Part shown: positions 9,989 through 18,399 of the stretch, piece by piece | Position numbering within the stretch: the stretch's first letter is position 1 | How the letters are laid out: each line of letters starts with the position of its first letter | From: Sphingomonadales bacterium Ga0077559 | GTDB taxonomy: Bacteria; Pseudomonadota; Alphaproteobacteria; Sphingomonadales; Sphingomonadaceae | DNA: 57,310 nt | Direction of reading: 5' to 3' | NCBI GenBank assembly: GCA_001464315.1 | Contig: LNFK01000052.1 | Coordinates: forward strand, 1-57,310 | Translations under genes and position numbers: made by a program | The notes under the pieces: model-generated | Told to the model about the DNA's origin: nothing | What the model saw: the letters and a program-made list of their open reading frames with translations, nothing else | Database searches by the model: none

Positions 9989-11854
9989 ATGTTAAATCTG
10001 AACGGAATCACCGTGCGGCTTGGCGGCCGCACCATATTGGACCGCGCGACCGCGACGTTGCCCCCCTTTTCGCGCGTCGGCCTGATTGGCCGCAATGGCG
10101 CGGGCAAATCGACGCTGATGAAGGTGATGATCGGCGAGCTTGAGGCCGACGATGGCAGCATGGATATGCCAAAGAACACGCGTATCGGCTATATCGCGCA
10201 GGAAGCGCCAAGCGGCACCGCGACGCCGTTCGAGACCGTGCTCGCGGGCGATGTCGAACGCGCGGCTTTGATGGAAGAGGCCGAGCATTGCGCCGACCCC
10301 GACCGGCTGGGCGAGCTGCACGAGCGGCTGATTGCGATCGACGCGTATACGGCGCCAGCTAGGGCGGCGCGGATCTTGGTGGGCCTCGGGTTTGACGAGG
10401 AAATGCAAGGGCGGCCGCTCGATAGTTATTCCGGCGGCTGGAAAATGCGCGTGGCATTGGCGGCGCTCTTGTTCTCCGAACCTGACCTGCTGCTTCTCGA
10501 CGAGCCTTCGAACCACTTGGATTTGGAAGCGACGTTGTGGCTCGAAAACTTTCTTAAATCCTATCCGTCGATGATGGTGGTGATCAGCCACGAACGCGAT
10601 TTGCTGAACAATGTGGTCGACAATATCCTGCATCTCGAAGGCGGGGCGGTGACGCTCTATTCGGGCGGATATGACTCGTTCGAGCGCCAGCGCGCCGAAC
10701 GCGCGGCTCAGCTGGCGGCGGCGAAGGCCAGCCAGGATGCGCAGCGTGCAAAGCTGCAGGACTATGTCGCGCGCAATTCGGCCCGCGCTTCGACCGCCAA
10801 GCAGGCGCAGTCACGCGCCAAGGCGCTGGCAAGAATGCAGCCGATTGCGGCGATGGCTGAAGATCCGACTTTGAGCTTCGACTTTCCATCGCCCGACGAA
10901 TTGCGCCCGCCATTGGTGACGCTCGATATGGCGAGCGTTGGCTATGCCGAGAATAAGCCGATATTGCAGCGCCTGAACCTGCGCCTCGACCCCGATGATC
11001 GCGTCGCGTTGCTGGGGCGCAACGGCAATGGCAAGACGACGCTGGCGCGGTTGCTCGCAGCACAGCTCGCCCCGATGGAGGGCGGCATGAACGCGTCGGG
11101 CAAGATGCGCGTTGGCTATTTCACGCAATATCAGGTCGAGGAACTCGACGGCAAGGACACGCCGCTTGAGCATATGGGCCGCCTGATGAAAGGCGCGACT
11201 CCCGGTGCGGTGCGCGCGCAGCTTGGCCGTTTCGGCTTTTCGGGCGCGAAGGCGACGACTTTAGTTGGTAAGCTGTCGGGCGGCGAACGTGCTCGGTTGG
11301 CGCTGGCGCTGATCACCCGCGATGCGCCGCACATGCTGATCCTCGACGAGCCAACGAACCATTTGGACGTCGATGCCCGCGAAGCTTTGGTGCAGGCATT
11401 GAACGACTATGAAGGCGCGGTGGTCTTGGTCAGCCATGACCGGCATATGCTCGAGCTGACCGCCGACCGGCTCGTGCTCGTCGATAACGGTACCGCGACT
11501 GAATATCAGGGTAGTATTGACGATTATACCGATATGATCCTCGGCAAAAGTCCGGCTAAGGAAAAGATGTCGAAGGCCGACCGTAAGGAAGACAAAAAGG
11601 CCCAAGCCGCCGCGCGCGAAGCGCAGACGAAGCTTAAACGTGCCGTCAGCGATGCCGAGGCCGATTTGGCGAAATTCGAAGTCGTGCTGTCCGCCATCGA
11701 CAAAGCCATGTTCGACCCTGTTTCGGCGGCGAACGAGTATAAAGACCTGACGATGGGCGAACTATCGCAGCGCCGGGGAAAGATTGTCGCGGCGCAGGAA
11801 GCGGCGGAGGCGCGGTGGGTTGTGGCGAGCGAAGCGCTGGAAAAGGCGGGTTAA
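9989..11854 (+). CDS. ABC-F family ATPase (YheS/Uup-like)
   Basis: A soluble protein of 621 residues with two ABC domains and no membrane segments, as expected for ABC-F translation factors that bind the ribosomal E site. Domain 1 has Walker A GRNGAGKST, signature SYSGGWKMRVALAALLF and Walker B LLLLDEPSNHLD. Domain 2 has GRNGNGKTT, LSGGERARLALALI and MLILDEPTNHLD. Between them is the charged linker (QRAERAAQLAAAKASQDAQR...). The C-terminus is a Lys/Ala-rich coiled coil (about 530-620). It most resembles the YheS/Uup group; the exact subgroup cannot be fixed by eye. It starts 30 bp after kynU and interlocks its stop with the convergent DUF1289 gene (shared TTAA). Confidence 0.9.
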   Translation: MLNLNGITVRLGGRTILDRATATLPPFSRVGLIGRNGAGKSTLMKVMIGELEADDGSMDMPKNTRIGYIAQEAPSGTATPFETVLAGDVERAALMEEAEHCADPDRLGELHERLIAIDAYTAPARAARILVGLGFDEEMQGRPLDSYSGGWKMRVALAALLFSEPDLLLLDEPSNHLDLEATLWLENFLKSYPSMMVVISHERDLLNNVVDNILHLEGGAVTLYSGGYDSFERQRAERAAQLAAAKASQDAQRAKLQDYVARNSARASTAKQAQSRAKALARMQPIAAMAEDPTLSFDFPSPDELRPPLVTLDMASVGYAENKPILQRLNLRLDPDDRVALLGRNGNGKTTLARLLAAQLAPMEGGMNASGKMRVGYFTQYQVEELDGKDTPLEHMGRLMKGATPGAVRAQLGRFGFSGAKATTLVGKLSGGERARLALALITRDAPHMLILDEPTNHLDVDAREALVQALNDYEGAVVLVSHDRHMLELTADRLVLVDNGTATEYQGSIDDYTDMILGKSPAKEKMSKADRKEDKKAQAAAREAQTKLKRAVSDAEADLAKFEVVLSAIDKAMFDPVSAANEYKDLTMGELSQRRGKIVAAQEAAEARWVVASEALEKAG

Positions 11855-12027
11855 GCCTTCAAATGCTTCAGCCGTTCCGGCAGCAGCGCCAATATTGCCT
11901 GCCGTTCCTCTTCGCTCACGCTTAGCCACGAAGCAATCTCGTCGAGCGAACGTCCGCAGCCGATGCAAAATTTGCAGCTTTCGTCGACATCGCAAATGTC
12001 GATGCAGGGGGATTGCACTTCAGTCAT
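11851..12027 (-). CDS. DUF1289 family small cysteine-rich protein
   Basis: A 58-residue protein, MTEVQSPCIDICDVDESCKF then CIGCGRSLDEIASWLSVSEE and ERQAILALLPERLKHLKA. The pattern of five cysteines, C.D.C......C..C.GC.R...EI..W, is that of DUF1289, a family of small, probably metal- or Fe-S-binding proteins of unknown function. The ATG shares its A with the TAA of the upstream ribosylnicotinamide kinase gene (TAATG), so translation is probably coupled. The stop interlocks with that of the ABC-F gene on the other strand (TTAA). Confidence 0.9.
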   Translation of the reverse strand: MTEVQSPCIDICDVDESCKFCIGCGRSLDEIASWLSVSEEERQAILALLPERLKHLKA

Positions 12028-12557
12028 TAGGTTACGCTCCCGCCTGAACCGATTGCGGCCAACGCTGAGTCGAACCGCGTTTCGCTTATACCGGATATTC
12101 TAGAGTAGGGCACCCTGCGGTCCTCTAATTCGGCTCGGCACAGTTCAAAAAATTGGCGACGTTCATCCGCACCCGAGTAAACCCGCAGGCCATCGTCGAC
12201 AAAGGGTAGGTCGATGTCGAGTAGCAGATAGAGATCGGCATATCCGGTGAAAGCGTCGAACCATGGATCGCGTGTTCCGAACATCATTTTCGCCCAGACC
12301 GCCGTTATCAGTGGGTCGGTATCGAACAGTACATATTCTGTGCCCAAATCTGCTGCCCGTGACGATGCTCCGAGGTTCATTGCATCTTGCGTCTCGGCGA
12401 TATGCACCAATTCAGCCATGCCGATATTGGTACCATTTGCTTCACAATAGGCGCGGCCATATTCTGGAACGACTTCGCACCCCAGACGCGCCGCAAGCCG
12501 CGTCCCAAGCGTCGACTTGCCCGTGCTTTCTGGTCCGTGGAGGCAAATGCGCCTCAT
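12027..12557 (-). CDS. NadR-like ribosylnicotinamide kinase (AAA ATPase)
   Basis: A 176-residue P-loop protein equal to the C-terminal kinase domain of NadR. It phosphorylates nicotinamide riboside to NMN. It has the P-loop LHGPESTGKSTLG at the N-terminus, VVPEYGRAYCE, a ETQDAMN segment, and YVLFDTDPLITAVWAKMMFG. There is no N-terminal DNA-binding or nucleotidyltransferase domain. The ATG at 12557 overlaps the TGA of the pnuC gene (ATGA), so I reject the longer start at 12689. Placed right after the nicotinamide riboside transporter, it traps the imported substrate by phosphorylation. Confidence 0.88.
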   Translation of the reverse strand: MRRICLHGPESTGKSTLGTRLAARLGCEVVPEYGRAYCEANGTNIGMAELVHIAETQDAMNLGASSRAADLGTEYVLFDTDPLITAVWAKMMFGTRDPWFDAFTGYADLYLLLDIDLPFVDDGLRVYSGADERRQFFELCRAELEDRRVPYSRISGISETRFDSALAAIGSGGSVT

Positions 12558-13111
12558 GCGCTCTGCACCTTCCGCCATTCCACCAGTCCCGCAATCGCCA
12601 GCACCAGAAACACGCTGTACAATCCTGCCGTCAGATACAATTCCTTGGTCACATATAACGGGATCGAGATCAGGTTTACGATAATCCACCAGTGCCAGCT
12701 TTCAACAAAACGCCGCGCCATCAATATCTGGCCTGCCACCGACAGCATCGCGACCGACGCATCCCAATAAGGGTAGCTGGTTCCTGTGTAGGTGCCCATG
12801 AACGTGCCCCAACCCCAAATCGCCGCGACCGATCCGGTGATCCAAAGGCCATAAGCAAAGGCGGGCAGGCGGCGGACGACAACTTCGCCTGCGTCGGCTT
12901 TATTGCGGTTCCAACACCACCAGCCATACAGGTTTACAATTGCGAAAAACAACTGAAGCCCTGCGTCACTGTATAGCTTGGCATCGCGGAAAATCACGAA
13001 ATATAGGCTGACCATCGCAATCGCGACCGGAAAATTCCACACCGAACGGCGGATGATTAGTATTATGTTGGCTAGCCCGAGCAGGACGGCGATAATCTCG
13101 ATGGCGCTCAT
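12554..13111 (-). CDS. pnuC: Nicotinamide riboside transporter PnuC
   Basis: An inner-membrane protein of 185 residues with about seven hydrophobic segments. It carries PnuC features: an early NIILIIRRSVWNFPVAIAM, the aromatic FFAIVNLYGWWCWNR, and SWHWWIIVNLISIPLYVTK near the C-terminus, with the conserved W...N positions that line the substrate path. PnuC imports nicotinamide riboside by facilitated diffusion and relies on a kinase to trap it. That kinase follows directly with an ATGA overlap. The tspO gene lies 65 bp upstream on the same strand, so all four genes to DUF1289 may share one transcript. Confidence 0.93.
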   Translation of the reverse strand: MSAIEIIAVLLGLANIILIIRRSVWNFPVAIAMVSLYFVIFRDAKLYSDAGLQLFFAIVNLYGWWCWNRNKADAGEVVVRRLPAFAYGLWITGSVAAIWGWGTFMGTYTGTSYPYWDASVAMLSVAGQILMARRFVESWHWWIIVNLISIPLYVTKELYLTAGLYSVFLVLAIAGLVEWRKVQSA

Positions 13112-13176
13112 GACGCAAGCTGGTGCCAGTGTCGAACGGCAAAATCCAGCTTATTACAATGCAGTCGGCGGTTTGC

Positions 13177-13668
13177 CTATGCCCGCGCCTTATCTTCGCC
13201 AAACGGACCGTTCAACCGGACGATGTAAAGGTTCAGTATCGCGGCAAAACTGACCCAGATGAAATAGGGTACGATAAGCCAGCTGGCGAGCACCGAAAAC
13301 TGCCGCAAGCCAATGCACATCGCCAGCACCGACGCCCACAGAAATACCACCTCGATCAGCGACCAATCGGGTCGCCGACGCGTGAAAAACAGTGGCGACC
13401 AGAGGAAGTGGCAGACAAAATTCACCGCATACATGATGATGATCGCACGGCGACCCACATCGTCGGTTGCACCTTGCCATGCCAAAATTGCGGCCCATGC
13501 GCCCAGGCCGAGAATCAGCGTCCACGCTGGCCCGAAAAGCCAATCAGGTGGTTGCCAGCTAGGTTTTTTTAGATTGCGGTACCACGGCCCGATTGTGGTC
13601 AGCAGGCCGCCCGCGCCGCCCAAAAGGACAGCCCAAATAATAGCAATGATGATATGGGTTTCCGGCAT
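13177..13668 (-). CDS. tspO: TspO/MBR family tryptophan-rich membrane protein
   Basis: A 163-residue five-helix membrane protein of the TspO/peripheral benzodiazepine receptor family. It shows the family pattern YRNLKKPSWQPPDWLFGPAW in the first loop, then TLILGLGAWA, NFVCHFLWSPLFF and LIVPYFIWVSFAAILNLYI. Bacterial TspO proteins bind porphyrins and act as outer-membrane or stress-related regulators. Many Trp residues are visible. It is just upstream of pnuC on the same strand. Confidence 0.93.
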   Translation of the reverse strand: MPETHIIIAIIWAVLLGGAGGLLTTIGPWYRNLKKPSWQPPDWLFGPAWTLILGLGAWAAILAWQGATDDVGRRAIIIMYAVNFVCHFLWSPLFFTRRRPDWSLIEVVFLWASVLAMCIGLRQFSVLASWLIVPYFIWVSFAAILNLYIVRLNGPFGEDKARA

Positions 13669-13771
13669 GCATTACTTATGGGCGCGAGTGCTGCATCGCA
13701 CAATAGGGGATTATGTCTCGCGGTCCGCGACACAATTTTTGCTAAGATCGCCGTTTATGCTGCCATGGCAG

Positions 13772-14002
13772 TCAGCGCCGCGCCTTGTCTGAAGCAGAGT
13801 CATCGCCGCCAATATCGGGGAACGCGTCCCATGCCATGCCAGCGGCTTTTTGAACTGCCCAGCCGATGGCAAACGTAACGGCAATCGGCGCTAGAGCAGA
13901 GGCAGCTTTTTGCAAGCTCGCCCCGATTATCGCGCCCTTGATTCCTGAATCGCCGTCAGTCCGGTCGATGGCTGCACCTAATAACGCGCCAAATATGCTC
14001 AT
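13772..14002 (-). CDS. Small Gly/Ala-rich hypothetical membrane-associated protein
   Basis: A 76-residue protein, MSIFGALLGAAIDRTDGDSG then IKGAIIGASLQKAASALAPI and AVTFAIGWAVQKAAGMAWDA. It has two Gly/Ala-rich hydrophobic stretches and an acidic end. The ATG has GGAGA 7 bases upstream. No family is recognised; glycine-zipper proteins are the nearest resemblance. It is divergent from the PHA synthase gene, but nothing in its sequence ties it to PHA granules. Confidence 0.55.
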   Translation of the reverse strand: MSIFGALLGAAIDRTDGDSGIKGAIIGASLQKAASALAPIAVTFAIGWAVQKAAGMAWDAFPDIGGDDSASDKARR

Positions 14003-14119
14003 ATTCTGTCTCCGGGTTTTGACGACTAACCAAAGGACAGGTCAAATGTTCCGCCAATCCGATTGACGGCCTGCGCTGCGCTGTGCCATCTCCCGACAGG
14101 GACAGGAGAGGAACGGCGT

Positions 14120-15856
14120 ATGGCTGACAAGAAAAAAGCGGAAAAGAAGTCGAAAGCAAAGGGTTCGCCTTTTAGCGGCATATCTGGAGCATTTGACGCC
14201 GCGAATGATGCGACTTCGGCGCTTGGACCGCTCGCTGGCCTAGCTCGTGAGGATTTTATCGGTGCCATCGGCCTGATGCTGCGGCAGACCGCGACCAATC
14301 CCGACAAAGCGTTCAAAGCGACCAAGGGATTTAGCGAAGATGTGATGAAAATCATGACTGGCAAGTCGGACCTGTCGCCTGATCCCAAGGACAAGCGTTT
14401 CATGGATCCGGCATGGACGTTCAACCCGTTCTTCAAGGCAGGCGCGCAATATTATCTGGCGGTGCAAAAAGGCGTCAAAAGCTATATCGAAGACCTCGAA
14501 ATGGACGCCATCGAACGCGACCGCGCCAATTTCGTCAGCCAGATGATCATGGACGCGCTGTCACCGACCAACAGCCTGATCGGTAACCCGACTGCGCAGA
14601 AACGGCTGGTGGATTCGGGCGGGCTCAGTCTCGTGAAGGGCCTCAAAAACGCCTATAACGACATGGTTCACAACGACATGATGGTGAGCCAGGTTAATAA
14701 AAAGCCGTTCAAGCTCGGCGAGAATGTAGCGACCGCGAAGGGCGCCGTCGTGTACCGCGATGAACGGTTTGAGCTCATTCAATATGCGCCGACCACCGAC
14801 AAGGTTTACGCCATCCCGCAGTTGACCATTCCGCCGCAAATCAACAAAATGTATATCAACGATCTGTCGCCTGAAAAATCGGTGATCAAATGGCAGACCG
14901 ATCACGGCATCCAGCCGTTCATGATTAGCTGGCGCAACCCGACGCACGATCAGGGCGTGTGGGGAATGGCCGAATATATCGAAAGCTGCATCAAGGCGCT
15001 CGACGTGGTGTGCGACATCACCGGCAGCGAAAAGGTCAATGTCTCGGGCGGCTGTTCGGGCGGGCAGACGATGTCGGTCTTGCTGTCGAAGCTCGCTGCG
15101 ATGGGCGACAACCGCGCCAACGCGATCACGATGATGGTGTGCGTGCTTGAGCCGAAACCCGGCGATACCGAGGCGTCGTCGATGGTGTCGCACAACGGCA
15201 TCGCGCTGGCGCGGCAGCGCGCGGCTAAGAAGGGCGTGATTGAGGGGAGCAGCCTTGCCCGCGGATTTGCGTGGTTGCGGCCTAATGACCTGATCTGGAA
15301 TTATGTTATCAACAATTATCTGATGGGCGATGACCCGCCCGCGTTCGACATTCTCTTTTGGAATGCAGATGCGACCAACCTGTCGTCGGCATTGATGGGC
15401 GATTTTCTCGAACTGTTTGAGGCGAATGCCTATGCCGCGCCGGGGACGTTCGAGATTGCCGATCACACGCTCGATCTGACCAAGGTGACCGGCGACATGT
15501 TTATTCTGGGCGGCACCACTGACCATATTACGCCGTGGCGCGCCTGCTATCGCTCGACGCAATTGTTCGGGTCGAAGAATGTCGAATTCATCCTCAGCCA
15601 AGCTGGCCATATGCAGGCAATTCTGAATCCGCCGGGCAACCCCAAGGCGAAATACTGGCGGCACAGCAAGAACAACACCCCCGCCGATGTGGGTGAGTGG
15701 ATGAAGGGCACCGAGGAAGTTGCCGGAAGCTGGTGGCCCTACTGGATGGAATGGCTCCACGCGCGCTCGGGCAAGGAAGTAGAGGCGCCGACAGCGCTGG
15801 GCAGCAAGGCGTATCCGGCGACGGAGCCAGCGCCGGGATTGTATGTTTTGGAATAA
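14120..15856 (+). CDS. phaC: PHA synthase, class II-like (PhaC)
   Basis: Polymerises hydroxyacyl-CoA into polyhydroxyalkanoate on cytoplasmic granules. The 578-residue protein has the catalytic Cys312 in a lipase-box-like NVSGGCSGG, Asp468 in GTTDHITPW and His497 in QAGHMQAILNPPGNPKAK. The segments KRFMDPAWTFNPFF, LSPTNSLIGNPTA, PPQINKMYINDLSPEKS, FMISWRNPT and NDLIWNYVINNYL match, from memory, class II (Pseudomonas, medium-chain) synthases better than class I. A Lys-rich start (MADKKKAEKKSKAK) is added. The ATG at 14120, with AGGAGAGGAA upstream, is preferred over the one at 14063. An mcl-type PHA depolymerase gene follows 77 bp downstream. Confidence 0.93.
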   Translation: MADKKKAEKKSKAKGSPFSGISGAFDAANDATSALGPLAGLAREDFIGAIGLMLRQTATNPDKAFKATKGFSEDVMKIMTGKSDLSPDPKDKRFMDPAWTFNPFFKAGAQYYLAVQKGVKSYIEDLEMDAIERDRANFVSQMIMDALSPTNSLIGNPTAQKRLVDSGGLSLVKGLKNAYNDMVHNDMMVSQVNKKPFKLGENVATAKGAVVYRDERFELIQYAPTTDKVYAIPQLTIPPQINKMYINDLSPEKSVIKWQTDHGIQPFMISWRNPTHDQGVWGMAEYIESCIKALDVVCDITGSEKVNVSGGCSGGQTMSVLLSKLAAMGDNRANAITMMVCVLEPKPGDTEASSMVSHNGIALARQRAAKKGVIEGSSLARGFAWLRPNDLIWNYVINNYLMGDDPPAFDILFWNADATNLSSALMGDFLELFEANAYAAPGTFEIADHTLDLTKVTGDMFILGGTTDHITPWRACYRSTQLFGSKNVEFILSQAGHMQAILNPPGNPKAKYWRHSKNNTPADVGEWMKGTEEVAGSWWPYWMEWLHARSGKEVEAPTALGSKAYPATEPAPGLYVLE

Positions 15857-15933
15857 ATATGGTGCGGTGCGGCACAAATCTGTTTGCAATCGCGTTTCGC
15901 TATTAACAAATGCTAGTTCGAAAAGGAAACATT

Positions 15934-16764
15934 ATGGGTCAACGCCTGCCTGAATATTCGATGGAAACCATCGATGGCCGCAGTTTGCGGGTTGCTGTCT
16001 GGCGTTGCAGCAAGGCGACGACCAAGCTGCCGATCTTGTTCTTCAACGGCATTGGCGCGAATATTGAGGCGATGGCTCCGCTGGCTGAGCATCTCTCCGA
16101 CCGCGACTTTATCACTTTTGACATGCCGGGGATTGGCGGATCTCCTGATCCGGTGGTGCCATACAACGCGATCCTGATGTCGCGGATTGCGGCGCTATTG
16201 CTCGACCGGTTCGAAATGCCTCTGGTTGATGTCATGGGCGTCAGCTGGGGAGGGGCGATGGCGCAGCAATTTGCGCTGCAGAACGGGCCGCGCACGAACA
16301 AATTGATACTGATCGCAACCAGCGCTGGCATGCTAATGGTACCAGGCAATCCAAAGGCGCTGATCAAGATGGCCGATCCGCGCCGCTATATCGACCCCGA
16401 TTTCATGGCGAAGCATTTCAAAACGCTATATGGCGGCATGGTTGGCAACAAGGCCGAACATATCAATCGTCTGAAACCCCCTTCGAAGACCGGATATTTT
16501 TATCAGCTGATCGCGATGATGGGCTGGACCAGCGCGCCGTTCCTGCCATTTATGAAAACCGAAACGCTGATCGTGATGGGCGGCGAAGACCAGATTGTGC
16601 CGGTGGCCAATGGCAAGTTTTTGGCATTTCTGATCCCGAATAGCGAGTTGCTTGTCGTCGAAAATGGGGGACATCTGTTCCTGCTCAGTCACGTCGAAGA
16701 GAGCATCGCGGCGATCCTCGGGTTTCTCGACCGCGCGGTGGTGGAAGAACGGAAAGCGGCCTAG
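15934..16764 (+). CDS. phaZ: Intracellular mcl-PHA depolymerase (PhaZ), alpha/beta hydrolase
   Basis: A 276-residue alpha/beta hydrolase. It resembles the Pseudomonas intracellular mcl-PHA depolymerase along its length: LFFNGIGANIEAMAPL, FDMPGIGGSPDPVVPY, the nucleophile Ser104 in GVSWGGAMAQQFAL, SAGMLMVPGNPKAL, ADPRRYIDPDF and the C-terminal His in ENGGHLFLLSHVEES. It releases hydroxyacids from stored PHA. I use the ATG at 15934 (MGQRLPEY), with AAGGAAA upstream, not the one at 15910. It follows phaC on the same strand and interlocks its TAG with the stop of the convergent antiporter gene (CTAG). Confidence 0.88.
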   Translation: MGQRLPEYSMETIDGRSLRVAVWRCSKATTKLPILFFNGIGANIEAMAPLAEHLSDRDFITFDMPGIGGSPDPVVPYNAILMSRIAALLLDRFEMPLVDVMGVSWGGAMAQQFALQNGPRTNKLILIATSAGMLMVPGNPKALIKMADPRRYIDPDFMAKHFKTLYGGMVGNKAEHINRLKPPSKTGYFYQLIAMMGWTSAPFLPFMKTETLIVMGGEDQIVPVANGKFLAFLIPNSELLVVENGGHLFLLSHVEESIAAILGFLDRAVVEERKAA

Positions 16765-18128
16765 GCAGCGTCTATCACAGGCGCGCCAACTTTGCCCAAC
16801 TCCCCGCTTGCGCGTGCTTTCTTGCCATAAACCGCCTCGAACAGGGGGCTCGCCATCATCGTGGTGACAATGGCCATCAGCACGAGCATCGAGAATAATG
16901 TTGGCCCGATTATACCCTTTTGCAGGCCGATATTGATGATGATGAGCTCCATTAACCCGCGCGAATTCATCAGTGCGCCGATGCCGAGCGCAGTGCGGTT
17001 GTCCTCGCCTGCGATGCGCGCCGCAGCATAGCAGGCACCGAATTTCGCTGCGATTGATGCGGCTAGGATTGCTAATGCAATCAGCAGAAGTTCGGCTGAA
17101 TTGACCATGTCCATCCGCGTGTTGAGGCCTGAATAGGTGAAGAACATCGGCAGCAGCAAGATGACCGCGAGCGGCTCCACCTTTTTCTTAAGCTCCACCG
17201 CGAATAGCCCGCGCGGCATGACTGCGCCAAGGATGAAGCCGCCGAATATCGCGTGAATGCCGATGGCGTCCATCAGGAAACACGACAGGCAGAATAAGGC
17301 AAGGGTAATGCCCAAGACGGTCAAGCTCATCTCACCTTCGCGTTCGACAATGCGGCCCAATGGGGCGAGCAATCGCCGCCCGAACAGCATAATGAAAGTC
17401 GCGTAGAAGATCGCCCCGCCAATCGCCAATACCGCAACGCCCGGGCCGCCTCCGAATGTCGCCAGCACAACTGCCAGCACGCACCATGATACGGCATCGT
17501 CGAATGCGCCTGCGGTTAGGGACAGCGTGCCGAGCGACGTGTTCGCCAGACCGCGTTCGTTGATAATCCGCGCAAGCATAGGGAACGCCGTTAAAGCAAT
17601 GCATGCGCCCATGAACAATGTTGCATTGAACTGCGAGATACCCGGCGCGAACAGGCCGGGTATTGTGAGTAGCCATGGAGTGATCGCAACCGCGATCAGA
17701 AACGGCACGATGATACCCGCTGCCGATACGCTGATCGCGCTTTTCGCCTTGGATTTGAAATGATCGAGTTGGAGCGTGGTGCCGACGAGGAACATGTAAA
17801 GCCCCACGCCCAACTGCGCGCCTGTGTAAAGAACGTTTTTCGTTTCTTTGGGGAAGATGGCAGCTTGGATCTCGGGGAACAGGAGGCCGAACAGAGATGG
17901 TCCTAAAATGACGCCCGCGATCATCTCGCCAACAACCTGTGGCTGCGCGAGAAGTTTCTGTCCGAGCCACCCGACCACGCGACAGGTCAATATGATGATC
18001 GCCAATTGCAGGAAGAAATGAATACTGTAATCGGTTGGGGTAAAGCTGCTGGCCGCTGCTTCAACGGCGGGACCGTTTGCGCCTAAAGCTTTATCTGCGG
18101 CCTCGATTGCCGCGTTGATTAAATTCAT
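16761..18128 (-). CDS. Kef/CPA2-type cation:proton antiporter
   Basis: An inner-membrane protein of 455 residues with about 12 hydrophobic segments, in the monovalent cation:proton antiporter-2 family. Visible family marks are QPQVVGEMIAGVILGPSLFG, LNTRMDMV, and a central ALTAFPMLARIINERGLANTS followed by SLTAGAFDDAVSW with the Asp pair expected for ion exchange. There is no C-terminal RCK/TrkA domain, so it resembles the NapA/GerN group rather than full KefB/C. The ATG at 18128, with GAGGGG upstream, replaces the longer start at 18236. It is divergent from a TonB receptor gene, with palindromic sequences between them. Confidence 0.87.
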   Translation of the reverse strand: MNLINAAIEAADKALGANGPAVEAAASSFTPTDYSIHFFLQLAIIILTCRVVGWLGQKLLAQPQVVGEMIAGVILGPSLFGLLFPEIQAAIFPKETKNVLYTGAQLGVGLYMFLVGTTLQLDHFKSKAKSAISVSAAGIIVPFLIAVAITPWLLTIPGLFAPGISQFNATLFMGACIALTAFPMLARIINERGLANTSLGTLSLTAGAFDDAVSWCVLAVVLATFGGGPGVAVLAIGGAIFYATFIMLFGRRLLAPLGRIVEREGEMSLTVLGITLALFCLSCFLMDAIGIHAIFGGFILGAVMPRGLFAVELKKKVEPLAVILLLPMFFTYSGLNTRMDMVNSAELLLIALAILAASIAAKFGACYAAARIAGEDNRTALGIGALMNSRGLMELIIINIGLQKGIIGPTLFSMLVLMAIVTTMMASPLFEAVYGKKARASGELGKVGAPVIDAA

Positions 18129-18225
18129 GCTGATCCCCTCAATGGCCCTTACTACGCTTAGAATATCATGTCGAAAACATGAAAATGCGTGCATACGAAT
18201 GCCAGCATCGTCGGTGCAAAGGATT

Positions 18226-18258
18226 GCTGTGGCCATATTGTGACAACATGGCCACAGC
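18226..18258. repeat. 33-bp near-perfect palindrome in the antiporter/TonB-receptor intergenic region
   Basis: Two 16-base arms around one central base differ at a single position. The outer 11 bases GCTGTGGCCAT (18226-18236) and ATGGCCACAGC (18248-18258) are exact inverted copies, and the middle contains TTGTGACAA. The site is 97 bp upstream of the antiporter ATG and 142 bp upstream of the receptor ATG. It is a likely operator for a dimeric regulator; there is no T tract for a terminator. Confidence 0.8.
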
Positions 18259-18308
18259 CCGACCGGAAATCAGGAAAATGGCTGATTCCCTTGGAACAAT
18301 TGCCAAGT

Positions 18309-18322
18309 TTCCGCTAGCGGAA
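18309..18322. repeat. 14-bp perfect palindrome upstream of TonB receptor
   Basis: TTCCGCTAGCGGAA reads the same on both strands. It lies about 78 bp upstream of the TonB-receptor ATG and is a second candidate operator. Confidence 0.6.
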
Positions 18323-18364
18323 GGTTGAGTTCGGGTTCTCGCCTGAAGTCATTCTCCCCCAAAG

Positions 18365-18377
18365 GCGGTTTAACCGC
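18365..18377. repeat. 13-bp palindrome near the TonB receptor start
   Basis: GCGGTT and AACCGC flank one T (GCGGTTTAACCGC). It ends 22 bases before the receptor ATG, so it would lie in the transcript leader or overlap the promoter. It could be an operator or a small leader hairpin. Confidence 0.5.
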
Positions 18378-18399
18378 TGTAAAGTCTTAGAGGAACATC

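Noticed and set aside
14561-15889. A 442-codon minus-strand frame inside phaC
   Set aside because: It is antisense to a well-supported PHA synthase and its protein looks like an antisense translation, full of H and R runs.
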